From NCBI GenBank assembly GCA_001313065.1, contig BBFD01000171.1, positions 1 through 9,004 on the forward strand: DNA of 9,004 bases. The letters run 5' to 3'. Positions 1-7,671 of this stretch are shown piece by piece. Below the pieces are notes generated by a model. It saw only the letters and a list, made by a program, of their open reading frames with translations. It did no database searches and was not told where the DNA came from. Position 1 is the first letter of the stretch. Each line of letters opens with the position of its first letter. The DNA is from Silvimonas sp. JCM 19000 (GTDB lineage Bacteria > Pseudomonadota > Gammaproteobacteria > Burkholderiales > Chitinibacteraceae). The position numbers were made by a program, and so were the translations under genes.

Positions 1-238
1 GGGGCACCAGTGGCGCGGGCGCCAGCGCTTTCGACAAGGGTTGGGCGGGCGCAGGTCGGTCTGCGGGCAGCAAACGCACCAACACATCGTGTGCCGATTG
101 CGCCAGCGGCGCGCGCTGCCGAATCGACAACAGCAAAGCAATCACCGCAGCATTAAATGCCAATGCCACCAGCGCGCCCACCCAACGTGAGCGTTGCAGC
201 GGACGATAAAACACGTGACCTGCCCAGACCAAAGCCAT
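1..238 (-). CDS. N-terminal part of a TonB-like single-pass membrane protein (runs off the left edge)
   Basis: The minus strand is open from an ATG at 238-236 to the window edge, giving 79 codons with no stop. A GGAGG ribosome binding site lies 5 nt before the ATG. The protein has a short basic N-terminus (residues 1-18, with several Arg), a hydrophobic segment at about residues 19-37 (WVGALVALAFNAAVIALLL) and then an Ala/Pro-rich stretch from about residue 57 (LLPADRPAPAQP). This order (basic cytoplasmic tail, one membrane anchor, proline-rich periplasmic spacer) is typical of TonB-family energy transducers, which carry proton-motive energy to outer-membrane receptors. The diagnostic C-terminal domain is outside the window, so another anchored Pro-rich protein is possible. 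It is divergent from the tRNA-Gly gene, and a plausible promoter lies at 279-307. Confidence 0.5.
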   Translation of the reverse strand, partial: MALVWAGHVFYRPLQRSRWVGALVALAFNAAVIALLLSIRQRAPLAQSAHDVLVRLLPADRPAPAQPLSKALAPAPLVP

Positions 239-278
239 CCACCCCTCCCGCCACGTGACCCACTGGCATCGGGCTGAA

Positions 279-307
279 TTTATGCTTTCAAATAGCAGAA
301 TTTGCAA
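279..307 (-). promoter_or_regulatory. Putative sigma70 promoter for the TonB-like gene
   Basis: On the minus strand a -35-like TTGCAA (307-302) and a -10-like CATAAA (284-279) are separated by exactly 17 nt. Each matches the consensus at 4 of 6 positions. The -10 lies about 40 nt before the ATG at 238, and the intervening leader holds the GGAGG ribosome binding site. This is a sequence match only; the spacing and position make it credible. Confidence 0.4.
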
Positions 308-356
308 GCGGCCGATTGTGCGAAGGCGGCCACAGACAAAGCCGATCATGCGCTGG

Positions 357-385
357 TTGATGCCGCGCCAGAATGCCCCTACAAT
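357..385 (+). promoter_or_regulatory. Sigma70 promoter of the tRNA-Gly gene
   Basis: TTGATG (357-362) and TACAAT (380-385) are separated by 17 nt, matching the -35 and -10 consensus at 4/6 and 5/6 positions. The mature tRNA begins 12 nt after the -10 box, so the transcript would start only a few bases upstream of the tRNA. The -10 is followed directly by GGCGC, a GC-rich discriminator of the kind known from stringently controlled stable-RNA promoters. That regulatory mode is inferred from this resemblance. Confidence 0.65.
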
Positions 386-396
386 GGCGCTCCTTT

Positions 397-469
397 GCGG
401 GTGTAGTTCAATGGTAGAACGGCAGCTTCCCAAGCTGCATACGAGGTTCGATTCCCTTCACCCGCTCCA
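397..469 (+). tRNA. tRNA-Gly, anticodon CCC
   Basis: The sequence folds into a full cloverleaf. The acceptor stem GCGGGTG (397-403) pairs with CACCCGC (459-465), followed by discriminator T466 and an encoded CCA at 467-469. The anticodon stem GCAGC/GCTGC encloses the loop TTCCCAA, so the anticodon is CCC, reading GGG glycine codons. The T arm contains GGTTCGATTCC. The length of 73 nt with CCA is normal for a bacterial glycine tRNA. It has its own promoter just upstream and an intrinsic terminator 10 nt downstream, so it looks monocistronic. Confidence 0.95.
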
Positions 470-479
470 GAATCAATGC

Positions 480-514
480 AAAAAAGCCGATGCCCGCGCG
501 CATCGGCTTTTTTT
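480..514 (+). terminator. Intrinsic terminator of the tRNA-Gly gene
   Basis: The arm GCCGATG pairs with CATCGGC around a GC-rich loop. It is preceded by six A and followed by seven T, so the stem can extend through A-T pairs and the structure may work in both directions. It begins 10 nt after the tRNA CCA end. Confidence 0.9.
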
Positions 515-565
515 GCATTTGCGGCGTCCGCCCGGCGGAGACTGAGGATTTCCTCATAAAACTCA

Positions 566-583
566 GGCGCTTAACTGAGCGCC
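566..583 (+). other. Small perfect hairpin upstream of gnd
   Basis: GGCGCT (566-571) and AGCGCC (578-583) form a perfect 6-bp stem around the loop TAACTG. No T tract follows, so it is not an intrinsic terminator. Its role is unknown; it may simply be an extragenic palindrome or part of the gnd leader. Confidence 0.4.
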
Positions 584-932
584 GCGCGCATTTGCCATTT
601 GCCGCAACGCAGTCCAGGCTTACCAGCGTGGAATGATCGTGATTGCAGGTGTAAGATGCCAAAGTTTTACATCGCCAGCGGCTCGTCCGCCCGCATGTAT
701 CGTATGTCGGGTTGGTGCGCTGGCCAGCATCGCGTCAGGGCATTTCAAATGACGACATTCGTGCAAAACATCCCGGAAAACATGAAAAAAGCGGCCACTG
801 CGTGCTTGTACAGGCGCAATCAGACCCTCATATCCGGTGCAACTGGACTCCAGTTGCGCATAGCAAGTTCAGCCCCAGAGGCTGGTTCCATAGTGAGTAC
901 AAGGCGCGTCGCAACGACTTCGCGCATCCGAC
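584..932. other. Intergenic region before gnd, no gene recognised
   Basis: About 350 bp between the hairpin at 566-583 and the gnd ribosome binding site. Open frames cross it on both strands, but none has a recognisable product, a convincing ribosome binding site or a conserved motif. The gnd promoter must lie here or slightly upstream. The nearest candidate I saw, a -10-like TAAGAT at 652-657, has only a poor -35, so I do not call it. Confidence 0.5.
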
Positions 933-945
933 AGGAGCAGAAGAA

Positions 946-2356
946 ATGTCCAAGCAACAGATCGGTGTAATTGGTATGGCGGTAATGGGCCGCAACCTGG
1001 CACTGAACATTGAAAGCCGTGGCCATACGGTTTCGATCTACAACCGCTCGGCAGAAAAGACTGACGAAGTGATTGCAGAAAACCCGGGCAAGAAGCTGGT
1101 GCCGTACCACACACTGGAAGAGTTCGTTGCTTCGCTCGAAACCCCGCGTCGTATTCTGCTGATGGTGAAGGCCGGTACCGCTACCGACGCAACCATCGAC
1201 CAACTGAAGCCCCTGCTGGCCAAGGGCGACATCATTATCGACGGCGGCAACACCCTGTATACCGACACCATCCGTCGTAACAAGGAATTGTCCGACCTGG
1301 GCTTCAACTTCATCGGTACCGGCGTGTCCGGCGGTGAAGAAGGCGCGCTGAAAGGCCCGTCCATCATGCCGGGCGGCCAGAAAGAAGCTTATGCCCTGGT
1401 TGCACCGATCCTGACCCAGATCGCCGCCAAAGCCCCGGCAGATGGCGAACCGTGCGTGGCTACATCGGCCCGGATGGCGCTGGTCACTACGTCAAGATGG
1501 TGCACAACGGTATTGAATACGGCGACATGCAACTGATCGCCGAAGCCTACGCCATCCTCAAGGATGTGGTTGGCCTCAGCAACGCCGAACTGGCTGATGT
1601 GTTTGCCGACTGGAACAAGGGCGAACTGGACAGCTTCCTGATCGAGATCACTGCCAACATCTTCAAGAAGAAAGACGAAGAAACCGGCAAGGAACTGGTC
1701 GACGTGATTCTGGACAAGGCTGGCCAGAAAGGCACCGGCAAGTGGACTTCCAAGTCCGCGCTGGACCTGGGCGTGCCGCTGCCCTGATCACCGAATCGGT
1801 GTTCGCACGCTTTATCTCCGCACTGAAGACCGAACGCGAAGAAGCTGCCAAGGTGCTGAATGGCCCGGCCAGCAAGCCTGCCATCGCTGACAAGGCTGCC
1901 TTTGTTGAATCGGTACGCCGCGCGTTGTACCTGTCGAAGATTGCTTCGTACGCGCAGGGCTTTGCCCAGATGCGTGCGCAATCTGAAGAAAGCAAATGGG
2001 ATCTGCAATACGGCGAAATCGCCAAGATCTTCCGCGCCGGTTGCATCATCCGCTCGGGCTTCCTGCAGAACATCACCGACGCGTACACCAAGAACCCGCA
2101 GCTGAGCAACCTGCTGCTGGATCCGTACTTCGCCAAGATCGCCAATGAATACCAGGCTGCGCTGCGTGATGTGGTGGCTGCGGCTGTGCAAGCTGGCGTT
2201 GCTGTTCCGACCTTCGGTTCGGCCATCAGCTACTTCGACAGCTACCGCTCGGCTCGCCTGCCCGCTAACCTGATCCAGGCTCAGCGCGACTACTTCGGCG
2301 CTCATACGTTCGAGCGTACCGACAAGCCCGGCATCTTCCACGCCGAATGGTTCTAA
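946..2356 (+). CDS. gnd: 6-phosphogluconate dehydrogenase, decarboxylating; two one-base frame breaks as written
   Basis: Gnd oxidises and decarboxylates 6-phosphogluconate to ribulose-5-phosphate with production of NADPH (oxidative pentose phosphate pathway, cytoplasm). The ATG at 946 has AGGAG at 933-937, 8 nt upstream. The N-terminal coenzyme fold starts [20 protein letters not shown]. It is followed by [25 protein letters not shown] and SIMPGG, the active-site [12 protein letters not shown], and the family signature [13 protein letters not shown]. The C-terminal part continues through [14 protein letters not shown] and ends [17 protein letters not shown]. The frame breaks twice. Near 1459-1460, GTGGCTAC should probably read GTGGCCTAC (VAYIG). 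Near 1782-1784, a C is missing in CTGCCCTGATC (PLPLITESVF). Restoring both gives about 470 residues, close to the 468 of E. coli Gnd, with no lost motif. I therefore read it as a functional gene with two sequence errors, although a true double frameshift cannot be excluded. Confidence 0.93.
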
Positions 2357-2366
2357 TTGTGGCGTG

Positions 2367-2388
2367 GGGCGCACGCTAGCGTGTGCCC
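2367..2388 (+). other. Palindromic hairpin just after gnd
   Basis: GGGC, then the self-complementary CACGCTAGCGTG, then GCCC, with one G-T wobble between, form a near-perfect stem starting 10 nt after the gnd stop. No T tract follows directly, and the canonical terminator lies 20 nt further on. It could stabilise the 3' end of the mRNA; this is inference. Confidence 0.5.
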
Positions 2389-2407
2389 GATGCGGCGTTA
2401 AAACCTC

Positions 2408-2438
2408 AAAAGCCGACCCAAAAGGTCGGCTTTTTTTT
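2408..2438 (+). terminator. Intrinsic terminator of gnd
   Basis: GCCGACC (2412-2418) pairs with GGTCGGC (2424-2430) around the loop CAAAA and is followed by eight T. Four A precede the stem, so it may also act on the opposite strand. It lies about 50 nt after the gnd stop. Confidence 0.92.
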
Positions 2439-2443
2439 ACGCC

Positions 2444-2541
2444 CATAGGGTGGGTCTAGACCCACCAGCCAAAGGCACGAAGAGATTCAGCGGTGCATGC
2501 TTCTCGATGGCCTTGAGTGGTGGGTCTCGACCCACCCTATG
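2444..2541. repeat. 98-bp extragenic element with palindromic inverted ends, copy 1
   Basis: The element starts CATAGGGTGGGTC and ends GACCCACCCTATG, exact inverted complements. Each end is itself a hairpin: GGTGGGTC..GACCCACC at about 2449-2466 and again at 2519-2536. The interior includes GAGATT and GCATGCTTCTC. A second copy lies at 8873-8968 downstream of oppF with the same ends and conserved interior blocks. The architecture resembles paired REP/BIME-type elements; I do not know a named family for it. It directly follows the gnd terminator. Confidence 0.8.
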
Positions 2542-3026
2542 CACCAGAACACCCCACAAGCCAGATCATTCCGGACACAACGACCCAAAATTGTGCGTGC
2601 GGCCGCGTCGCGCGCGCATTCTTGTGCTATCAAACAGGCAGCCGTGCTGACGCCAAGACTTACACCTGTTGGATATGCGCATCACTTTGCCGGGTATGCT
2701 TACAGTGGCATGGATGTTGCTCTCTAACTGCTCTTTGAAATCGGCTTCGAACGCGATCCCCAAGCATTCATTGCGTTATATCAAGTTACCCGAGCATAAG
2801 CAGGTGTTCGGCGTGGCGCGATTGCCGGCCTGACGCATGCAAACAGTATTAACGCTTGCCGACGGCAGCCAACTCAACGATGTCGGATCGCGCGAATTGA
2901 TCTAAGCTATGCCCCCAGCCGATCTCAGCCCACCCGCTGCGGCTGTATCCAGACCCGAAGCAGCGATAGCCACCTGGTTTACCCGCATACCAGGCGTTAT
3001 CGCACCAGAACGCCAACACGATTGGC
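2542..3026. other. Intergenic region upstream of oppA, no gene recognised
   Basis: About 485 bp with no open frame that has a plausible start, ribosome binding site and recognisable product; the short frames present lack family features. The oppA promoter is expected here. I saw only weak sigma70-like matches, for example TTGCGT at 2771-2776 with CATAAG 18 nt downstream, and do not call one. The length leaves room for a long leader or an operator, but I recognise no riboswitch and no long hairpin. Confidence 0.5.
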
Positions 3027-3039
3027 AGGAGTAGCCTTA

Positions 3040-4661
3040 ATGACACGCAAGATCATCGCCGCCGCACTGGCCGCATCATTTGGCCTGGCCGCTCTGGTAG
3101 CCAGCGCCGCCAACGTTCCCGCTGGTGTGCAACTGGCCGCCAAACAGGAACTGGTGCGCCACAACGGCACCGAGCCGGATTCGCTGGACCCCAGCCTGGC
3201 CGAGACCAAGCAATCCAACTACATCCTGTGCGACCTGTTTGAAGGCCTGACCCGCAATGGCGCCGATGGTGCGATCCTGCCTGGCGTGGCCGAAAGCTGG
3301 AAGCAGACCGACGCCCACACCTGGGTGTTCAAGCTGCGCAAAGATGCCAAATGGTCGGATGGTTCGCCGGTGACGGCCGATGATTTTGTCTACTCGTGGC
3401 AACGTGCGGTCGACCCCAAGACGGGTTCGAAGTACACCATCCTGCTCGAGTTCATTACCAATGCCAAAGACATCGTCGACGGCAAAAAAGCCGCCGAAAG
3501 AACTGGGCGTAAAAGCCACTGACAAGTACACGCTCGAAGTCAAAACCAACGACGTAGTGCCGTTCTTCCCTGGCCTGGCCACCATGAGCACCATGGTCCC
3601 GCTAAAGAAAGACAACGTTGAGAAAGGCGGCAAAGACTGGAACAAGCCGGGCAAGATGATTTCGAACGGCGCCTACACCATGGCCGAATGGGTGCCTAAC
3701 AACCGCGTGGTGCTGGCCAAGAATCCGCAATACTGGAACGCCAAAAAACGTCCAGATCACCAAAGTGACCTACAACCCGACCGAGAGCGATGACACCGCA
3801 CTCAAGATGTACAAGTCGGGCGAAATTGACTGGACCGACCAACTTCCCACCGGCATCTACGGTTCGCTGCAAAAAAGACTTTGGCAAAGAACTGCGTAAC
3901 ACCCCGTGGCTGGGTGTGTATTACCTCAACATGAACAACAAGCTGCCCGAGTTCAAAGACAAGCGCGTGCGCCAGGCGCTGACCATGGTCATCGACCGCG
4001 ACATCCTTACCCAGAAGGTTACCGGCAACGGCGAAACGCCGGCCTACAGCCTGTTTGTCAAAGGCACCGATGGCGGCACGCCGACCGTTTACGCATGGCA
4101 GAAAGAGCCGATGGCACAGCGCGTGGCCGAGGCCAAAAAAGCTGCTGTCTGATGCCGGCTATGGCCCGGGCAAAAAAGCCGCTGAGCCTGAAGCTGAGCT
4201 ACAACACCAACGAAATGCACAAAAAAGGTGTTGTTGTTTGTGGGCTCGGAATGGAAGAACAAGCTGGGCGTACAAACCAGCATGGAAAACCAGGAATTCA
4301 AGGTGTTTGTGAAGACGCGTCACGACGGCAATTATCAGATTGCGCGTAACGCCTGGATCGCCGATTACAACGACGCCACCACCTTCCTCGACCTGGTACG
4401 TTGCGGCAGCGCGCAGAACGACACGTTCTATTGCAACCCCGCCGTCGACAACCTGATCAAGGAAGGCGGCCAGCAAACCGACGCTGGCAAGCGCAACGCG
4501 GCGTTCTCCAAAGCATGGGCATTGCGATGGACGATTACGCGGTCATCCCGATGTTCCAGTACGCCAAAGCCCGTCTGGTGAAGTCCTATGTTGGGGGGTA
4601 CACCACCACCAACTTTCTGGATGATTACCTGAGCCAGGATTTCTACATCATCAAACATTAA
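3040..4661 (+). CDS. oppA: Periplasmic oligopeptide-binding protein OppA; seven frame breaks as written
   Basis: OppA is the solute-binding family 5 receptor that captures short peptides in the periplasm and delivers them to OppBC. The ATG at 3040 has AGGAG at 3027-3031, 8 nt upstream. The first 23 residues form a signal peptide (basic MTRK, hydrophobic core, ending VASA) cleaved before ANVPAG. The mature protein follows E. coli OppA closely: LVRHNGTEPDSLDPS, DLFEGL, PGVAESW, FKLRKDAKWSDGSPVTADDF, FVYSWQRAVDP, NGAYTMAEWV, SGEIDWT, RVRQAL, MVIDRDI, and a C-terminus ending VGGYTTTNFLDD..FYIIKH. The frame is broken by six A6 runs where A5 restores it (3484-3489, 3743-3748, 3871-3876, 4135-4140, 4172-4177, 4221-4226). 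A seventh break is one missing base near 4513-4514. Correction gives 538 residues (E. coli 543) with no internal stop. MppA-type specificity for murein peptide is possible, but the position at the head of an oppBCDF operon favours OppA. Confidence 0.93.
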
Positions 4662-4751
4662 GCGTTTGAAATTCGGGGCTTTTTTATAAGCGGAACACCG
4701 TACTCGTCCCGTCAGTAGAAGCCCCCAATTGCGCTTTATTTCTGGAATAAT

Positions 4752-4780
4752 GGCGCGTCCCGAGAGGGCGCGCCTTTCTT
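4752..4780 (+). terminator. Intercistronic hairpin between oppA and oppB, probable attenuator
   Basis: GGCGCG-T-CCC pairs with GGG-CGCGCC around the tetraloop GAGA, leaving one bulged T, and is followed by TTTCTT. It lies in the 145-bp oppA-oppB gap, about 27 nt before the oppB start. In binding-protein ABC operons, hairpins after the binding-protein gene are known to protect its mRNA or reduce read-through, so receptor is made in excess over membrane subunits. I infer that role here. The weak tail suggests partial rather than full termination. Confidence 0.65.
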
Positions 4781-4806
4781 CGTTCCGTCCAGGAAGATAA
4801 ATACAC

Positions 4807-5743
4807 ATGTGGTCTTATATTTTTTTCGACGGCTGCTGTGGGCGATCCCCACTGCGCTGGCCGTCATTACGCTGTGCTATCTGATGTTGCACCTCACCCC
4901 GGGTGGACCTTTTGATAGTGAACGCCAGGTCTCTGCGGCCGTATTGGCCAATCTGCAAGCCAAGTACCATCTGGATCAGCCGCTGTGGCGCCAGTATTTG
5001 TACTATCTGAATGACCTTCTGCACGGCGATCTGGGCGCGTCCTTCCGCTACGCCGACTGGAGCGTCAACTCGCTGGTGGCACAAGCGTTGCCGGTATCGG
5101 CGACTGTGGGCGGCCTGTCGGTGTTGTTCTCGCTGGTGATCGGCGTGGTGCTGGGTATCGCGGCCGCCTTGCGCCAGAACAGCATCGTCGATTACGTGGT
5201 GATGTTCCTCGGCAACATCGGCAATACCGTGCCCTCGTTTGTAATGGGCCCGGTGCTGATCCTGATCTTTGCCATCTGGCTGAAGCACCCGGACGGCAAT
5301 GGCTGGCTGCCCGCTGGCGGCTGGGATGGCCACACCATCTATATGATTCTGCCGGTTGCCCTGCTCACGCTGATCAACGTCGCCACCATCGGCCGCATCA
5401 TGCGCGCTGGCCTGATCGAAACCATGTCGAGCAACTTCATCCGCACCGCACGCGCCAAAGGCTTGCCGATGCGCACCATCGTGTTTCGGCACGCGCTCAA
5501 GCCAGCGCTGATTCCGGTGGCTTCGGTGCTGGGCCCGGTGGCCATCAGCGCAATTACCTCGGCTGTGGTGACTGAGACCGTGTTCTCGCTGCCCGGTCTG
5601 GGCAAGCTGATCGTCAACGGCGCTCCAACCGCGATTACACGCTGGTACTGGGTCTGGTAGTGCTGATTACGGTGATCGCCGTGGTGTTTAACCTGCTTGT
5701 CGATCTGGCGTACGCGCTGCTCGATCCGCGCATCCGTTACTGA
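4807..5743 (+). CDS. oppB: Oligopeptide ABC transporter permease OppB; frame breaks near both ends as written
   Basis: OppB is one of two inner-membrane channel subunits of the peptide importer. It shows the family hallmarks: an N-terminal membrane anchor (RRLLWAIPTALAVITLCYLM), LTPGGPFDSER, KYHLDQPLWRQYLYYL, HGDLGASF, PVSATVGG, several hydrophobic segments (about six in all), and the ATPase-contacting EAA-type loop around FIRTARAKGLPMRTIVFRHA. I choose ATG 4807, which has AGGAAG 10 nt upstream at 4791-4796. It is joined to the long frame if the T7 run at 4820-4826 is really T5, giving MWSYIFRRLLWAIPT, aligned residue for residue with E. coli MLKFILRR. A GTG at 4809 is in frame without correction and is the alternative. 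Near 5625-5626 one base is missing, so the frame stops at 5660; correction restores NRDYTLVLGL...LDPRIRY ending at TGA 5741. The corrected length is 311 residues (E. coli 306). Confidence 0.92.
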
Positions 5744-5751
5744 GGGTAGCC

Positions 5752-6665
5752 ATGTTCTCCAAACGCAAACAGCTTGCGCTGGCTGGCACCGTCGCGGACC
5801 TGCCACTCGAATCCGTCAAGGGCCGCAGCCCGTGGCGCGATGCCATGAACCGTTTTACCCGCAACAAAGCCGCTGTGTTCAGCGTGGTGTTGCTGGCACT
5901 GATTACCATCGCCTGTATCGTCGGGCCGTGGCTGGTGCCGCATACCTTTGATGACACAGATTGGGGCGCCATCAGCCTGCCGCCCACCTGGCTGGCGCGC
6001 ATTGGTTCGGCACTGACGAACTGGGCCGCGACATCCTGGTGCGTACCCTCATCGGCGGCCGCATTTCTTTGCTGGTGGGTCTGTTGGGCACCATCGCTTC
6101 GGTGGCGCTGGGCATTGCCTGGGGCGCTGTCGCGGGTTTTCTGGGCGGCAAAACCGACTCGGTGATGATGCGTATCGTCGACATGATGTACGCGGTGCCG
6201 TATCTGCTGATCGCCATCCTGATGATGACTTTGTTCGGGCGCGAGTTTTATCTGGTGATCATCACGATTGCCGTGTTCTCGTGGCTGGACACCGCCCGCG
6301 TGGTACGTGGCCAGACGCTGACGCTTAAATCGCGCGAATTTGTCGAAGCCGCGCACGCCATCGGTGTGCCAACGCATCGCATCATCTTTAGCCATATCGT
6401 GCCTAATCTGCTGGGCATCGTGGCCATCTACACCACCGTCACCGTACCTGGCGTCATCCTCACCGAATCAGTGCTGTCCTTCCTCGGCCTCGGCGTGCAA
6501 GAGCCGATGACCAGCTGGGGCGCGCTGATTGGTGATTCTGTGGGCAAGATGGACCAGCAACCGTGGATGCTGCTGTTTCCTTCCTTGTTCCTGTGCGCCA
6601 CGCTGAGCTGTGCCAACTATATTGGCGACGGCCTGCGCGATGCATTTGACCCGAAAGACCGGTGA
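5752..6665 (+). CDS. oppC: Oligopeptide ABC transporter permease OppC; one frame break as written
   Basis: OppC is the second channel subunit and pairs with OppB. The ATG at 5752 follows the oppB stop by 8 nt, and its ribosome binding site (TGAGGG) overlaps that stop. Features in order: a cytoplasmic N-terminal tail with GRSPWRDAMNRFTRNKAA, a first membrane helix (FSVVLLALITIACIVGPWLV), FDDTDWG, the family motif FGTDELGRDILVR, IGGRISLLVG, several further hydrophobic segments, the EAA-type loop EFVEAAHAIGVPTHRIIFSH, SFLGLGVQEP, and the C-terminal GDGLRDAFDPKDR, nearly identical to E. coli OppC. One base is missing near 5999-6001: CGCGCATTGG should probably be CGCGCCATTGG (LARHWFGTD). Corrected length is 304 residues (E. 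coli 302). The stop overlaps the oppD ribosome binding site, which suggests translational coupling. Confidence 0.93.
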
Positions 6666-6672
6666 GGACGCC

Positions 6673-7671
6673 ATGAGTCTGCTTGAAGTTAAAAAAATCT
6701 GGGCGTGAAGTTCAGTACGCCCGATGGCGTAATCAGTGCCGTCAATGGCGTCAATTTCAACCTGGAACGCGGCCAGACCATCGGCATCGTGGGCGAATCG
6801 GGTTCGGGCAAAAGCCAGACCGTACTGGCGATGATGGGTCTGCTGGCCAAGAACGGCATCGCCAGTGGCGAAGCGCTGTTCGAAGGCAAAAACCTGCTGA
6901 CCATGCCCGCCAAAGACCTAAACCGTGTGCGCGGCGATCGTATCTCGATGATCTTTCAGGATCCGATGACGTCGCTGAACCCGTATCTGACGGTCGAACG
7001 TCAGATGACCGAGGTACTGGAACTGCACAAGGGCCTGAGCCGCAAGGCCGCCCGCGTGCGCGCCATCCAGTTGCTCGACGCCGTTAAAATCCCCGAAGCC
7101 GCCCGCCGCGTGGATATGTATCCGCATGAGTTCTCCGGCGGCATGCGTCAGCGCGTGATGATTGCGATGGCCCTGTTGTGCGAACCGGAAATCCTGATCG
7201 CCGATGAGCCACCACCGCGCTGGACGTGACCGTACAAGCGCAGATCATCACGCTGCTGAAAGAACTGCAGCGCGACTTTGGCACCGCCATCATCATGATC
7301 ACGCACGATCTGGGCGTGGTGGCTGGCATCTGCGACCAGGTGATGGTGATGTACGGCGGCCGCACCATGGAATACGGCGGCGCGCGCGATATTTTCTACG
7401 ACGCCACCCACCCCTACACCATTGGTTTGCTGAACGCCTGCCGCGTCTGGACCACGATGGCGCTGAGCTGATTTCTATTCCGGGTAACCCACCCAATATG
7501 GCGCATATGCCAGCTGGCTGTCCGTTCTGCGAACGCTGCAGCCTGGCTGACGAACACTGCCACCAGGTGCTGCCGGCGCTACTGCCGGCCGAAGGCAAGC
7601 CGCAAGTACTGCGCGCCTGCCACAAGACCGGTGAGCCTATCCTGCGCTTGAAAGAGGTGGCCCATGGCTGA
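6673..7671 (+). CDS. oppD: Oligopeptide ABC transporter ATP-binding subunit OppD; three frame breaks as written
   Basis: OppD is one of two paired ATPases that power peptide import. The ATG at 6673 has GAGGA at 6664-6668, overlapping the oppC stop. In corrected numbering the protein starts MSLLEVKNLGVKFSTPDG, with Walker A GESGSGKS at 40-47, Q-loop glutamine 95 (FQDPMTSLNP), signature SGGMR at 154-158, Walker B ILIADEP at 173-179, and H-loop histidine 211. The C-terminal extension (IPGNPPN..GCPFCERC) matches the oligopeptide-transporter ATPase tail. Its cysteines resemble the iron-sulfur ligands described in this family. Three breaks interrupt it: the A7 run at 6691-6697 (A5 gives VKNLGV), one base missing after GAGCC near 7209-7210 (DEPTTALDV), and one missing near 7438-7439 (NALPRLDHDG or similar). 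Corrected length is about 332 residues (E. coli 337). The end overlaps oppF by 8 nt. Confidence 0.92.

Noticed and set aside
599..970. Open frame upstream of and overlapping the gnd start
   Set aside because: It has no family similarity that I can see. Gnd has a clear start at 946 with an ideal ribosome binding site.
1547..2446. Long minus-strand open frame (299 codons) antisense to gnd
   Set aside because: It is the codon-bias shadow of gnd: no recognisable family, and it runs through the gnd terminator and into the palindromic element.
2450..2763. Several 65-76 codon frames after gnd
   Set aside because: They overlap the palindromic element and each other on both strands, lack ribosome binding sites and have no recognisable product.
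3484..4226. The A6 runs as programmed ribosomal frameshift sites (A AAA AAG type)
   Set aside because: The known heptamer drives minus-one shifts, whereas these breaks need a base to be skipped (plus-one). Six such events in one high-expression gene, with matching breaks elsewhere, is implausible.
4585..4600. The G6 run in oppA as a further error site
   Set aside because: Reading it as GGG GGG gives VGGY, matching the OppA family, so the length is right as written.
4815..5492. Minus-strand open frame antisense to oppB
   Set aside because: Low-complexity His/Gln/Arg-rich translation typical of the reverse of a GC-rich membrane-protein gene; no motif and no ribosome binding site.
946..7671. 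gnd and oppABCD as true pseudogenes
   Set aside because: Between the breaks the sequences keep all catalytic and family motifs, show no in-frame stops and have normal corrected lengths. The intact, overlapping oppF at the operon end also argues against decay.
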